Below, piece by piece: positions 1 through 6,685 of a DNA stretch of 32,577 bases. A program made the translations under genes and the position numbers. The stretch spans positions 1 to 32,577 of the IMG/VR virus record IMGVR_UViG_3300010885_040508; one strand, 5' to 3'. This DNA is from a virus. Under the pieces are notes generated by a model. The model saw only the letters and a list, made by a program, of their open reading frames with translations. It searched no databases and was not told where the DNA came from. The number at the start of each line of letters is the position of its first letter. Position 1 is the stretch's first letter.

Positions 1-513
1 AACATCATCCAAATATCTTAATTTAGTTTCTCCACCCCCACCTAATGTGGAGAGTTGTTGTTGAATACGAGAAAGGAAAGTGCTGTAATGTTTTTGTAAA
101 TCATCAAGTGTTGCGAACTTTTGATCCAGTGGAGTAATTGGGTCTTGTTGAACTTTAACATCACTTGGTTCGGCAAGAAGACCTAATGATTTTTCAATCA
201 GTTCTTCTTTGGGTTCTTCAAGTTCTTCCTTATGGTCTTCCAATACCTCAAGGACTTCATCCAAAGATTTTTCAATTACATCTTCAATAATTTGTTCTTG
301 TTCTTTGGTTGTCTCTGAATACAACCATTTCTCAAATGCCTTGACTGTTTTTTGTTCTTGTACCTTTTTCTTTTTGGTTTCTTTTTTTAAGACAGCAACT
401 TCTTCAAAAAGAGAATCTAATCCTAAGTCTCCAACTACCGAATCAAATTCTTCTTTTTTCTGTTTTTTGTCTTCTGCTAATAATTTAAAAAAATCATTCA
501 AGTCTTGAGACAT
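1..513 (-). CDS. Virion structural protein, N-terminal part only
   Basis: The reading frame opens at the ATG at 513 and is still open at base 1, so only 171 N-terminal residues are seen. It begins MSQDLNDFFKLLAEDKKQKK and continues as a charged Glu/Lys-rich helical region with predicted coiled-coil character up to about residue 130. A short linker follows, ending in GGGGETKLRYLDDV at the window edge. I recall this start, and a Gly-rich turn leading into fibre-like beta repeats, from cyanophage virion proteins found between the gp16 and gp17 genes, but the repeats themselves lie outside the window. It starts one base after the stop of the 499-aa gene, so the two are probably translated together. 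Nothing beyond 'virion-associated' can be said from this fragment. Confidence 0.75.
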   Translation of the reverse strand, partial: MSQDLNDFFKLLAEDKKQKKEEFDSVVGDLGLDSLFEEVAVLKKETKKKKVQEQKTVKAFEKWLYSETTKEQEQIIEDVIEKSLDEVLEVLEDHKEELEEPKEELIEKSLGLLAEPSDVKVQQDPITPLDQKFATLDDLQKHYSTFLSRIQQQLSTLGGGGETKLRYLDDV

Positions 514-514
514 A

Positions 515-2014
515 CTAACAATTCCACTTCCTTAATGATAATGCTTTTCTGGTTGGACGACCCTTTTCATCTTTCATAGGACCAGGCATTCCCCCCATAC
601 GGGCACAGAAAGACTTTCTGCGATTTGCTGATTTTGATCCCGGTTTTAATTTTGATGGTTTTGTTGTAACCGCAGTTTGTAATTTTGAACCAGGATTTTC
701 TCTTCTATATGATGCAACTCCCTTGGCATTTAAACCACCTTCTGGATTCTTTCCCTCTTTTCTTTGCCAAGCAGGTGATGCTTCTGCCATAAAAGATTCA
801 AAAGATTTCCCTTCTTTGGGAACACAGTTTGGAACCATTTTTTTACCTTTCTTTTTCATACCTTTTTGAGTATAACCATCCCAACAATCTTCTGATTTTG
901 TGCCCCAACTATCAGCACCAACTTTACGACATTTAACTAATGCTCCGGATGCATATGCACTAGGCCAAACATCGTAACGAGATTTTACTTTATTATAACA
1001 AGCATCTTTTTTGCCACTATTTTTTCCAGATTTATCTTTTACTTCCTGGAGATCTACTTCTTCTGTTCTAACATTCGTTGGTTTTGCCCCACCAGTTTTT
1101 TCTGGTTGATTTGAGTCAAGTCTATTTTTCCTTCTTCTTGCTGTTTCTTCTTCGTCTTTTGAAAGTGTTCTTTTCATTTTAGAACTACCACACTTTGGAG
1201 TAGAAGTCTGTCCCGGTTGTCTAGCACAAGGTTTACCTGAAAACTTTCCACCCAATTGGACCCAACCCTTTTTTCCATCTGATGATTTTGATTTGCCAAA
1301 CCAATCATGAAGACCTTGATCTCCAGACTTGGATTCTTCCTTTACCAAAGGTTCTGGTTTAATCAAATCAATAATTTCAATAAAAGTATTTCCATTTGCA
1401 TCTTCAATAGTTACATCCTCATTTGCTGGATGAGGTCTATTAGTATTATATTTTGTTTGGTTTTGAGTTAAAATTTCTTGAGGTTTAGTATACTTGTCCC
1501 ACATTTCTGGACCATAAGAACATTCATTCCTAGTTTCAACTTTGCGGCACAATTTGCAGAACTTTTGAGTTTCCATTTCTTCCTTCATTTTTTGGTCTTT
1601 GATCCAGGAATCTGGAGTTTTGTTGTTTCTACTTACAAATTTATTATGAAGTTGCTTCGCACTCATACCTCTTTTTTTCATGATGCGTCTCATCAAATTA
1701 TCTACAGAATCATATGAAGCATCTTCCAGTTCCGTAAGACCCCTTTGAAGGTCCATTACAGCATCTTCTTTTACATCCTTAAATTTCTTATGTTCTTTTT
1801 TGGCATCTGCTTCCATTTTCTTTAAACGAGTATAATAATCCGGAATCTCATCTAAATGTTGTAAGGCAATCTCGACAGCAAGTTTTTGATTGTTTGTGTG
1901 CTCGTGTTCAATAGGAGCACCCATATCAAGTTGCTTTTGGATATCTGAGACATCCATACGATGCTTCTTAGCAATTTGCTCTACAGTTTTATATGATTTC
2001 AGTTGCTCGTTCAT
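515..2014 (-). CDS. Mosaic protein of unknown-function domains (DUF5661-like, DUF5872-like, DUF6321-like)
   Basis: A 499-aa basic protein in the gp16-gp17 interval. Residues about 8-75 (EQIAKKHRMDVSDIQ, then EHEHTN and IALQHLDEIPDYYTRLKKME) resemble DUF5661. Residues about 95-180 are helical with a CKLC-type cysteine pair (C153, C156) and C165. Residues about 234-275 (GLHDWFGKSK, GWVQLGGKFSGKPCARQPGQ) and 336-371 (KDACYNKVKSRYDVWPSAYA, then SGALVKCRKVGA) look like DUF5872-type segments recurrent in viruses of marine microbes. Residues about 413-478 (SPAWQRKEGKNPEGGLNAKG, RRKSFCARMGGM) match a DUF6321-like tail. Domain names are from memory. Lys/Arg and Cys richness would fit nucleic-acid or metal binding, but that is inference. 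It follows gp16 by 12 bases and has no clear Shine-Dalgarno. Confidence 0.8.
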   Translation of the reverse strand: MNEQLKSYKTVEQIAKKHRMDVSDIQKQLDMGAPIEHEHTNNQKLAVEIALQHLDEIPDYYTRLKKMEADAKKEHKKFKDVKEDAVMDLQRGLTELEDASYDSVDNLMRRIMKKRGMSAKQLHNKFVSRNNKTPDSWIKDQKMKEEMETQKFCKLCRKVETRNECSYGPEMWDKYTKPQEILTQNQTKYNTNRPHPANEDVTIEDANGNTFIEIIDLIKPEPLVKEESKSGDQGLHDWFGKSKSSDGKKGWVQLGGKFSGKPCARQPGQTSTPKCGSSKMKRTLSKDEEETARRRKNRLDSNQPEKTGGAKPTNVRTEEVDLQEVKDKSGKNSGKKDACYNKVKSRYDVWPSAYASGALVKCRKVGADSWGTKSEDCWDGYTQKGMKKKGKKMVPNCVPKEGKSFESFMAEASPAWQRKEGKNPEGGLNAKGVASYRRENPGSKLQTAVTTKPSKLKPGSKSANRRKSFCARMGGMPGPMKDEKGRPTRKALSLRKWNC

Positions 2015-2020
2015 TACTTG

Positions 2021-2036
2021 TAAAGACTAATCTTTA
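2021..2036 (-). other. Small hairpin between gp16 and the 499-aa gene
   Basis: The minus strand reads TAAAGA-TTAG-TCTTTA: a perfect 6-bp stem with a 4-base loop. The loop carries the TAG stop of gp16 (2029-2027), and the stem ends six bases before the ATG at 2014. It is AT-rich and therefore weak. It could affect initiation of the downstream gene, or it could be chance. Confidence 0.3.
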
Positions 2037-2446
2037 CTATTTAGAAAACCTTGCTTAAGTATTTTTGAAAGTTCAGATGTCGAACCAACGAACAGAGCAT
2101 TATTTGTCACACTACTTGGTGATTTTACAGTATCTTCTTCAACATCCTTGAGTTTCTTCTGCAAATCAATTAATTTATCAGTCGTATCAGCAACACTCTT
2201 AATTAATTGTCCGGCAACTTCATATGCTCTTGGAGAACCACCTTCACCGGCAAGTTCCATAATTCCATTAATTGCCTCCTGACCCTTCTCAATTAATGAA
2301 TATAGATTTGCTCTTGTATATTCATAATCTTTTCTAATATCATTATCTACTGGTTTTGCAACTTGAATTTCAGACGATTTTACATCAACACTCACAATAT
2401 TACTTTCAGTATTAAGTGCCTTATCTATTGAATCATAATTTGACAT
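2027..2446 (-). CDS. 16: Terminase small subunit, gp16-like
   Basis: A 139-aa acidic, largely helical protein (T4 gp16 is 164 aa). The core, DYEYTRANLYSLIEKGQEAI followed by GSPRAYEVAGQLIKSVADTT and DKLIDLQKKL, is the pattern seen in gp16 of T4-like cyanophages, where the subunit recognises DNA and regulates the large terminase during head filling. The ATG at 2446 has an AGG-type ribosome site about eight bases upstream (ATAGGTAAATT). It begins 10 bases after gp15 ends, matching T4 order. The call rests on pattern and position. Confidence 0.85.
   Translation of the reverse strand: MSNYDSIDKALNTESNIVSVDVKSSEIQVAKPVDNDIRKDYEYTRANLYSLIEKGQEAINGIMELAGEGGSPRAYEVAGQLIKSVADTTDKLIDLQKKLKDVEEDTVKSPSSVTNNALFVGSTSELSKILKQGFLNSKD
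2038..2045 (-). promoter_or_regulatory. Possible T4-type late promoter, one mismatch
   Basis: The minus strand reads TCTAAATA, one base from the TATAAATA late box, inside the last codons of gp16 and 23 bases before the ATG at 2014. The exact late boxes in this window sit 18, 19 and 24 bases before their ATGs, so the spacing is right even though the match is imperfect. Confidence 0.35.
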
Positions 2447-2456
2447 AATTTACCTA

Positions 2457-3254
2457 TCAAAGATCAATTTGTTGAGTTGGACTATATGACTTAGAATCTT
2501 GGAAGAAATCTAATGTCTCACTAAATCCAAAATCATCTGCAGGACCAGCATTAATTGGATCTGGAACCACAGTATATCTCATCTCTCTCTTGGCAGTTGT
2601 CGTATTTGTGTCTGAATAATAATCAACCTGAACCTTACGAATGAGTCCATCTGTACTATCCGCAATTGGACCAAACAAATATGTTTTAGCAGTAAAGTTT
2701 AAGGTATAAATTATTGCTCTTCTGGTGGAAAAATCTCCCTCATAATCATCCTGAAATGATACATTATCCAAATTCAGAGGAATGTCTCTTTTTTCTCCGA
2801 TGGAATCTATAAGATCAACCGTTAAAGTAAATGCTGGTTGAAAATATGGAAGAATTTGTTCGACAATTTGTAAAGCATCATCATTCAATTTGCATAATAT
2901 GTTTAGTTCAAATCCAATATTATAAGGAACTGGCATATAAACTTTTTTTATGTTTACTCCATCCGATGCCTTAAAAGTTTGTGTAACTCCAGATTTCCTG
3001 GTTGCATCATATTGAATAGAAGTCATCTCAAATGACATTCTTGGCAATCTAATCTGTATTGGTTTGTTTAATTCTGGTTGCTGTTCAATTCTTGCAAGGA
3101 ATTTTTGCATAGGACCATATGCAAGGGGGACTCTCATATCACTAATTACATCATCTGCAGCATCTTGGTGTTTGATGTGAATTTGATTGAAAATTGTTCC
3201 GAAAGCAATAATTGTCTTTCTTATAATTTGATTATAGTAATAAGTTCCTAACAT
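2457..3254 (-). CDS. 15: Tail sheath stabilizer / tail completion protein gp15
   Basis: A 265-aa protein, close to the 272 aa of T4 gp15. The N-terminus MLGTYYYNQIIRKTIIAFGT, the segment IQIRLPRMSFEMTSIQYDAT and the late segment RRAIIYTLNFTAKTYLFGP are hallmarks of the gp15 family as I know it. In T4, gp15 forms the hexameric ring capping the tail tube and sheath and joins the tail to the neck. It lies directly after gp14 with a one-base TAATG overlap and before gp16, the usual cyanophage order. Nothing looks truncated or inserted. Confidence 0.92.
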   Translation of the reverse strand: MLGTYYYNQIIRKTIIAFGTIFNQIHIKHQDAADDVISDMRVPLAYGPMQKFLARIEQQPELNKPIQIRLPRMSFEMTSIQYDATRKSGVTQTFKASDGVNIKKVYMPVPYNIGFELNILCKLNDDALQIVEQILPYFQPAFTLTVDLIDSIGEKRDIPLNLDNVSFQDDYEGDFSTRRAIIYTLNFTAKTYLFGPIADSTDGLIRKVQVDYYSDTNTTTAKREMRYTVVPDPINAGPADDFGFSETLDFFQDSKSYSPTQQIDL

Positions 3255-4633
3255 TAATATGTACCAAAAGGATTTGATTCTGAAAAATCTATGATAAGAT
3301 CTGCTTCTTCCTCAATTTGATCATTTTCTTGATATTTATCATATAATGCTATCATATCATGATTTTTAATTGCATATGTTGCTCCAGATGCGGACCCTAC
3401 AACGAGTTCTCCTGGATAGAAATTGCCACTATTGATAGATATTTCCAGAATATTCGTATCTTTATCCCAAGATTTAACCCTTGCAACAGTTCCTGATCTG
3501 GATCCAACTACTTCCTCATTAAAACGGAAAGTCCCAATACCAGAAGCAATTGGTGGGGAATCTACAGTAATTGTTGGTGCCACAGTAAATCCTGCTCCAG
3601 CATTTGAAAGGTATATTCCAGTAACAACCGAGTTTTGAATCTTTGCAAATGCCGAAGCTGCAATTCCTGGTCCAGTGGTTGGATTACTAATTGAAATAAT
3701 TGGTGGAACGGCATATCCAGTTCCACTACTCCCAATACTAATAATCCTTACTCCATTATATGCAGTTTGTATTCCACAAGTTGCTGCAGCCCCAGATCCT
3801 CCACCACCACTGATTGTAACTAATGGTGTAGAAGAATACCCTGCACCAGCATTTGTTAAAACTATATCTTTAATTGAATAAACTCCACCAACACTAGTAG
3901 TAATAGCAACAGCACTTGCAGTTATACCACCTGAGGGAGCAGTAGATATCCCAACAATTGGAGTCGAAGTATATCCAGAACCGTCATTAGTTAAATATAT
4001 TTTTTGTACATATCCAGTAGATAATGTTGCAGTAGCATTTGCAGGTGAACCAGATGATATTAATTGCAGAGATGTAATATACCCTTGATTTTCTAATGTT
4101 TGATCAACTTCATCAATAGATGTATCAATAACTTCATCTTCATATTCAAACAACTCACATTGAAGTTCATAAACATAAAGTTTTCCGAGTTGATAAAATG
4201 GTTTTTCATGCTCCACAAACTTAACTTCAAATAATCTTTGCCCTAATGGAAAATAAATTAGGTCTCCTTCCTTAGGTCTAGATGTAAGTTCTAAATCATC
4301 CTCACCAATAGCAACCAAAAATGGAGTAATAAAATCTTCAAATCTTTCTCTAGAAATAACTAAATTTAAATCATCTCTAAGACTCATTCCAAATTTTGTT
4401 AAAATATCCCCAGATCCAGTATGTCCCTCATAACTATTCACATATGCCTCAAGTAAAAAATTATCATCAAATTTTGATGATTGAATTTCCTTTAAAATAG
4501 TTTGTTTTCTTACAAATTTTCTAGGAATATAAACTATTTCAACTCCATAAATTTTAAGCTGCTCATTAATTAACTCTTGAATGAGTCTTTGTTCTCCTGG
4601 AGATCCTTGTAAGAAAAAGGGGTTAAGTGCCAT
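3254..4633 (-). CDS. 14: Neck protein gp14 with an internal GxGY repeat insertion
   Basis: Residues 1-185 (MALNPFFLQGSPGEQRLIQE, IYGVEIVYIPRKF, FEVKFVEHEKPFYQLGKLYV, YELQCELFEYEDE) and the C-terminal about 35 residues (ending EADLIIDFSESNPFGTY) match the gp14 neck protein that, with gp13, joins head and tail. T4 gp14 is 256 aa; this one is 459. The excess is residues about 188-365, four copies of a beta repeat centred on NDGSGYTSTP (216), NAGAGYSSTP (261), SSGTGYAVPP (302) and NAGAGFTVAP (344). A second module at about 369-423 follows (EEVVGSRSGTVARV, then GELVVGSASGATYAI). It overlaps gp13's stop by one base (TAATG), giving translational coupling. The core call is firm. That the insert is a surface decoration is inference. 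Confidence 0.93.
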   Translation of the reverse strand: MALNPFFLQGSPGEQRLIQELINEQLKIYGVEIVYIPRKFVRKQTILKEIQSSKFDDNFLLEAYVNSYEGHTGSGDILTKFGMSLRDDLNLVISRERFEDFITPFLVAIGEDDLELTSRPKEGDLIYFPLGQRLFEVKFVEHEKPFYQLGKLYVYELQCELFEYEDEVIDTSIDEVDQTLENQGYITSLQLISSGSPANATATLSTGYVQKIYLTNDGSGYTSTPIVGISTAPSGGITASAVAITTSVGGVYSIKDIVLTNAGAGYSSTPLVTISGGGGSGAAATCGIQTAYNGVRIISIGSSGTGYAVPPIISISNPTTGPGIAASAFAKIQNSVVTGIYLSNAGAGFTVAPTITVDSPPIASGIGTFRFNEEVVGSRSGTVARVKSWDKDTNILEISINSGNFYPGELVVGSASGATYAIKNHDMIALYDKYQENDQIEEEADLIIDFSESNPFGTY

Positions 4634-5475
4634 TATCCAATAAAATCGTAAGGTGGTAATTCGTAATCCATAGACATTCTTTCTATTAATGTCACCAATT
4701 CTCTTTCAGCATCCTCATAGATTTCTCTACCATTTAATTCAATTCCACCAGGAAGTTTTACTCCTCTAAATTTAATGAGATTTTGTCCCCATTGCCTCTT
4801 AATTAAAGATGTCAAATATTTTTTAAGAAAACTATCGTTATAAACTTTAGTAAAATCATTAGGGTCCAAAATTCTATAGCAATCAATAATAAGAAAGTTA
4901 TCTACTTTTTGTTGAGACCAGTCAATATCCAAATACATTCTATTTTGTCTTTTATTAAATCTAATTTGTTTATCGGTTTTTAATAGAAAATCAATATCCT
5001 CCAAATATGATTTGACCATAGCATACTGGAGAAGTTCAACAGAATTGAAATAGTAAAGATCATTCAAAAATAATTGATATTTAATACTAAACATACCACC
5101 AGAAATATCACTAGTATCAAATTTAAAAACTTTTTCAATTCCTATAACTGAATCTGGAACCTGAATAAAATTTGAATTTTCATAAAAATTGTAATTGACA
5201 GTTCCAACACCACTTATATTTGCGGATCCAGTGGTGGTTACTATTCCAACACCATTTGTTGCCTTACCCTTTCCCCTATCAATATCTGCCTGAGTTATTT
5301 TATATTTTAAATACATTCTTTCGACACCATCAAAATGCCTTTCATAGAAATATTGAAGGGCATCATCAACCAAATCATCAATTTGATCATCATCAACATT
5401 AATTTCCAATACTGGAGCACCTAAACGTCTCAAGCAATAATCAATAAGTTGTTGCCTACTTGCGGGTTTTGCCAT
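4633..5475 (-). CDS. 13: Neck protein gp13
   Basis: A 280-aa protein (T4 gp13: 309 aa). The N-terminus LIDYCLRRLGAPVLEINVDD, then QIDDLVDDALQYFYERHFDG, is the conserved start of gp13. The C-terminal segment SLIKRQWGQNLIKFRGVKLP, then GGIELNGREIYEDAERE, is also typical. It is a head-completion/neck protein that closes the filled capsid with gp14. I chose the ATG at 5475 rather than the TTG three bases upstream: the ATG has a strong GGAGG nine bases upstream, lying in the last codons of the preceding gene, and its A overlaps that gene's TGA stop (TGATG). A short Gly/Thr segment (NGVGIVTTTGSANISGVGTV, about residues 73-92) looks like fibre sequence. Confidence 0.92.
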   Translation of the reverse strand: MAKPASRQQLIDYCLRRLGAPVLEINVDDDQIDDLVDDALQYFYERHFDGVERMYLKYKITQADIDRGKGKATNGVGIVTTTGSANISGVGTVNYNFYENSNFIQVPDSVIGIEKVFKFDTSDISGGMFSIKYQLFLNDLYYFNSVELLQYAMVKSYLEDIDFLLKTDKQIRFNKRQNRMYLDIDWSQQKVDNFLIIDCYRILDPNDFTKVYNDSFLKKYLTSLIKRQWGQNLIKFRGVKLPGGIELNGREIYEDAERELVTLIERMSMDYELPPYDFIG

Positions 5476-5936
5476 CAATATGTTCCTCCATCTATGGTGC
5501 TTGACCAGGTAGTAATTCCAACATTATCTGTTGTAAGTATATAGTTAGTATAATTTATTGCATTACTGGTCGAACCAGTAGATACCATAAGACCTGAAGA
5601 ATTGAAATATGCAACACCTCCATTGTTATATTGTCCATAATAAAAAGCACCCGAAACAGTTGCAACTCCAGTTATATTTGCATTTCTGGCAGTAAATTCA
5701 TCAAATCGTAAATCATCTTTTATATAAAGATCACCACCAATGTAAACATCACCAGAAAAAGTTGCTAATCCAACAAATGATGATATTCCAGAAACATTTA
5801 ATTGAGTAACTGATGCAATTCCACCAATTACATTTACAGAAGTATTTGAATTTTGAGCAAAAGCAGCCCCTCCAGATACACTGCTTAAAATTTTAATCGA
5901 ATTTTGTTGCCCAACCCTTACTCTAATGTCAGACAT
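5475..5936 (-). CDS. Small virion / fibre-like protein
   Basis: 153 aa, Ser/Thr/Gly/Asn-rich. The middle carries degenerate beta-fibre repeats of the type common in cyanophage tail and fibre proteins: VTQLNVSGISSFVGLATFSG, VYIGGDLYIKDDLRFDEFTA, ANITGVATVSG. The C-terminus NYILTTDNVGITTWSSTIDG resembles fibre tips in related phages. It overlaps the preceding gene by one base (TAATG) and the next (gp13) by one base, so it is co-expressed with the neck proteins. A structural role is likely; whether it is a short fibre, whisker or decoration is not shown by the sequence. Confidence 0.75.
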   Translation of the reverse strand: MSDIRVRVGQQNSIKILSSVSGGAAFAQNSNTSVNVIGGIASVTQLNVSGISSFVGLATFSGDVYIGGDLYIKDDLRFDEFTARNANITGVATVSGAFYYGQYNNGGVAYFNSSGLMVSTGSTSNAINYTNYILTTDNVGITTWSSTIDGGTY

Positions 5937-6280
5937 TATCTAGTAACTCCTTCTCGTACTAGAACACTACCTTCAACAACCCTAGATTTTACTGAATATT
6001 GATCAGTGAGTAATATATCGTATAAGTATCTTCCTGGTTTTATTGCTGTTGTTTGTATAGAACTTAAAGAAATGATAATTTTACCAAGTGTTGCTGGTTG
6101 TATTGTTGATGTTGTAAAATCAATAGCACTAGAACTTCCTTGATATTTTCTTATCTGTGCAGATATTGTATATCCAGTTAATATCAAGGGGGAATTGTTA
6201 TCAGCGCCTTCTAAAGTGAAGGTTTGACTGAAATCTGTTCCGGAATTGATTATAATATTGCTGACATATACCGCTGCCAT
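5936..6280 (-). CDS. Small beta-rich virion protein (BppU/Ig-like fold suspected)
   Basis: 114 aa beginning MAAVYVSNIIINSGTDFSQT, with the motif FTLEGADNNSPLILTGYTIS, a middle AQIRKY segment and the end KPGRYLYDILLTDQ, then SRVVEGSVLVREGVTR. Alternating hydrophobic strands, the early FSQTFTLE and the GRYLYDILLTD strand are reminiscent of small beta-sandwich baseplate or fibre-anchoring domains (BppU N-terminal type). That assignment is by appearance only. It is the first gene of the neck transcription unit, with an exact late promoter 24 bases upstream, and it overlaps the 153-aa fibre-like gene, which suggests the two proteins act together. Confidence 0.7.
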   Translation of the reverse strand: MAAVYVSNIIINSGTDFSQTFTLEGADNNSPLILTGYTISAQIRKYQGSSSAIDFTTSTIQPATLGKIIISLSSIQTTAIKPGRYLYDILLTDQYSVKSRVVEGSVLVREGVTR

Positions 6281-6304
6281 TTATAAATATTCGAATCTAC
6301 TTTT

Positions 6305-6312
6305 TATTTATA
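6305..6312 (-). promoter_or_regulatory. T4-type late promoter for the neck/packaging unit
   Basis: Exact TATAAATA on the minus strand, immediately after the stop of the 58-aa gene and 24 bases before the ATG at 6280. In T4-like phages this octamer is recognised by the gp55/gp33 late sigma machinery. It would drive the 114-aa gene, the 153-aa gene, gp13, gp14, gp15 and gp16. Confidence 0.75.
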
Positions 6313-6489
6313 TTACACCCAAGCATCTAATTCAGAAATTGCTTCCTGATGGGCAAAATATAATTTTGCATAAGATTTTGCAATATTCTTTAAAGTTTCT
6401 ACATCATCACATTGTTCGATTTCTCTTGATATTTTTTCATATTCAAAAAGTTTTGTTACATTACTTAAGTTAATTTTAGATGGATCCAT
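6313..6489 (-). CDS. Small helical protein, 58 aa
   Basis: Translation from the ATG at 6489 gives a 58-residue protein, MDPSKINLSNVTKLFEYEKI, then SREIEQCDDVETLKNIAKSY and AKLYFAHQEAISELDAWV. It overlaps the last 14 bases of the 69-aa gene in another frame. It is predicted fully helical. I recall similar small EYEK...LRNIAK.Y.KLY proteins at this place in cyanophage structural clusters, where they are unnamed. A relationship to a late-transcription accessory protein such as gp33 is possible but I cannot support it. It ends where the next late promoter begins. Confidence 0.7.
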   Translation of the reverse strand: MDPSKINLSNVTKLFEYEKISREIEQCDDVETLKNIAKSYAKLYFAHQEAISELDAWV

Positions 6490-6685
6490 TTTTTTCGAGC
6501 AATTGTTTTAATAATTTTTTTATCTCACTCATTTCATCTTTTAATTGATCAATCTCCTTCCTTTGATTTTGCCTATTTTGCAATGAATTTACATATTGAT
6601 TATATGACAAATTGTCACAATTTACAATAGCACCGGAATTTTCATCCCTATAGAGATTGGGGTGTCCCTGAACAGGTATCATCAT
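6476..6685 (-). CDS. Small coiled-coil protein, 69 aa
   Basis: Begins MMIPVQGHPNLYRDENSGAI with the segment NCDNLSYNQYVNSL, followed by a heptad-rich C-terminal coiled coil (EIDQLKDEMSEIKKLLKQLL). Starts are possible at 6685 or at the next ATG at 6682; both overlap the stop of the 2402-aa gene (ATGATGA arrangement), implying coupling to it. The VxGHxNLYRDExSGAIVN N-terminus recurs in T4-like cyanophages at this position, as far as I recall, with no known role. A trimerising or bridging virion component is plausible but unproven. Confidence 0.8.
   Translation of the reverse strand: MMIPVQGHPNLYRDENSGAIVNCDNLSYNQYVNSLQNRQNQRKEIDQLKDEMSEIKKLLKQLLEKNGSI

Noticed and set aside
209-508. 99-aa Ser/Phe-rich plus-strand open frame
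   Set aside because: Antisense of the Glu/Lys-rich region of the virion protein at 1-513; Ser/Phe runs are what reversed GAA/AAA codons give.
5476-5478. TTG start for gp13 three bases upstream of the ATG
   Set aside because: The ATG at 5475 has ideal spacing to GGAGG and forms the TGATG overlap used elsewhere in the operon.
6282-6289. Plus-strand TATAAATA (also at 11885-11892)
   Set aside because: Would drive antisense transcription into genes with no plus-strand gene downstream; expected by chance in AT-rich DNA.
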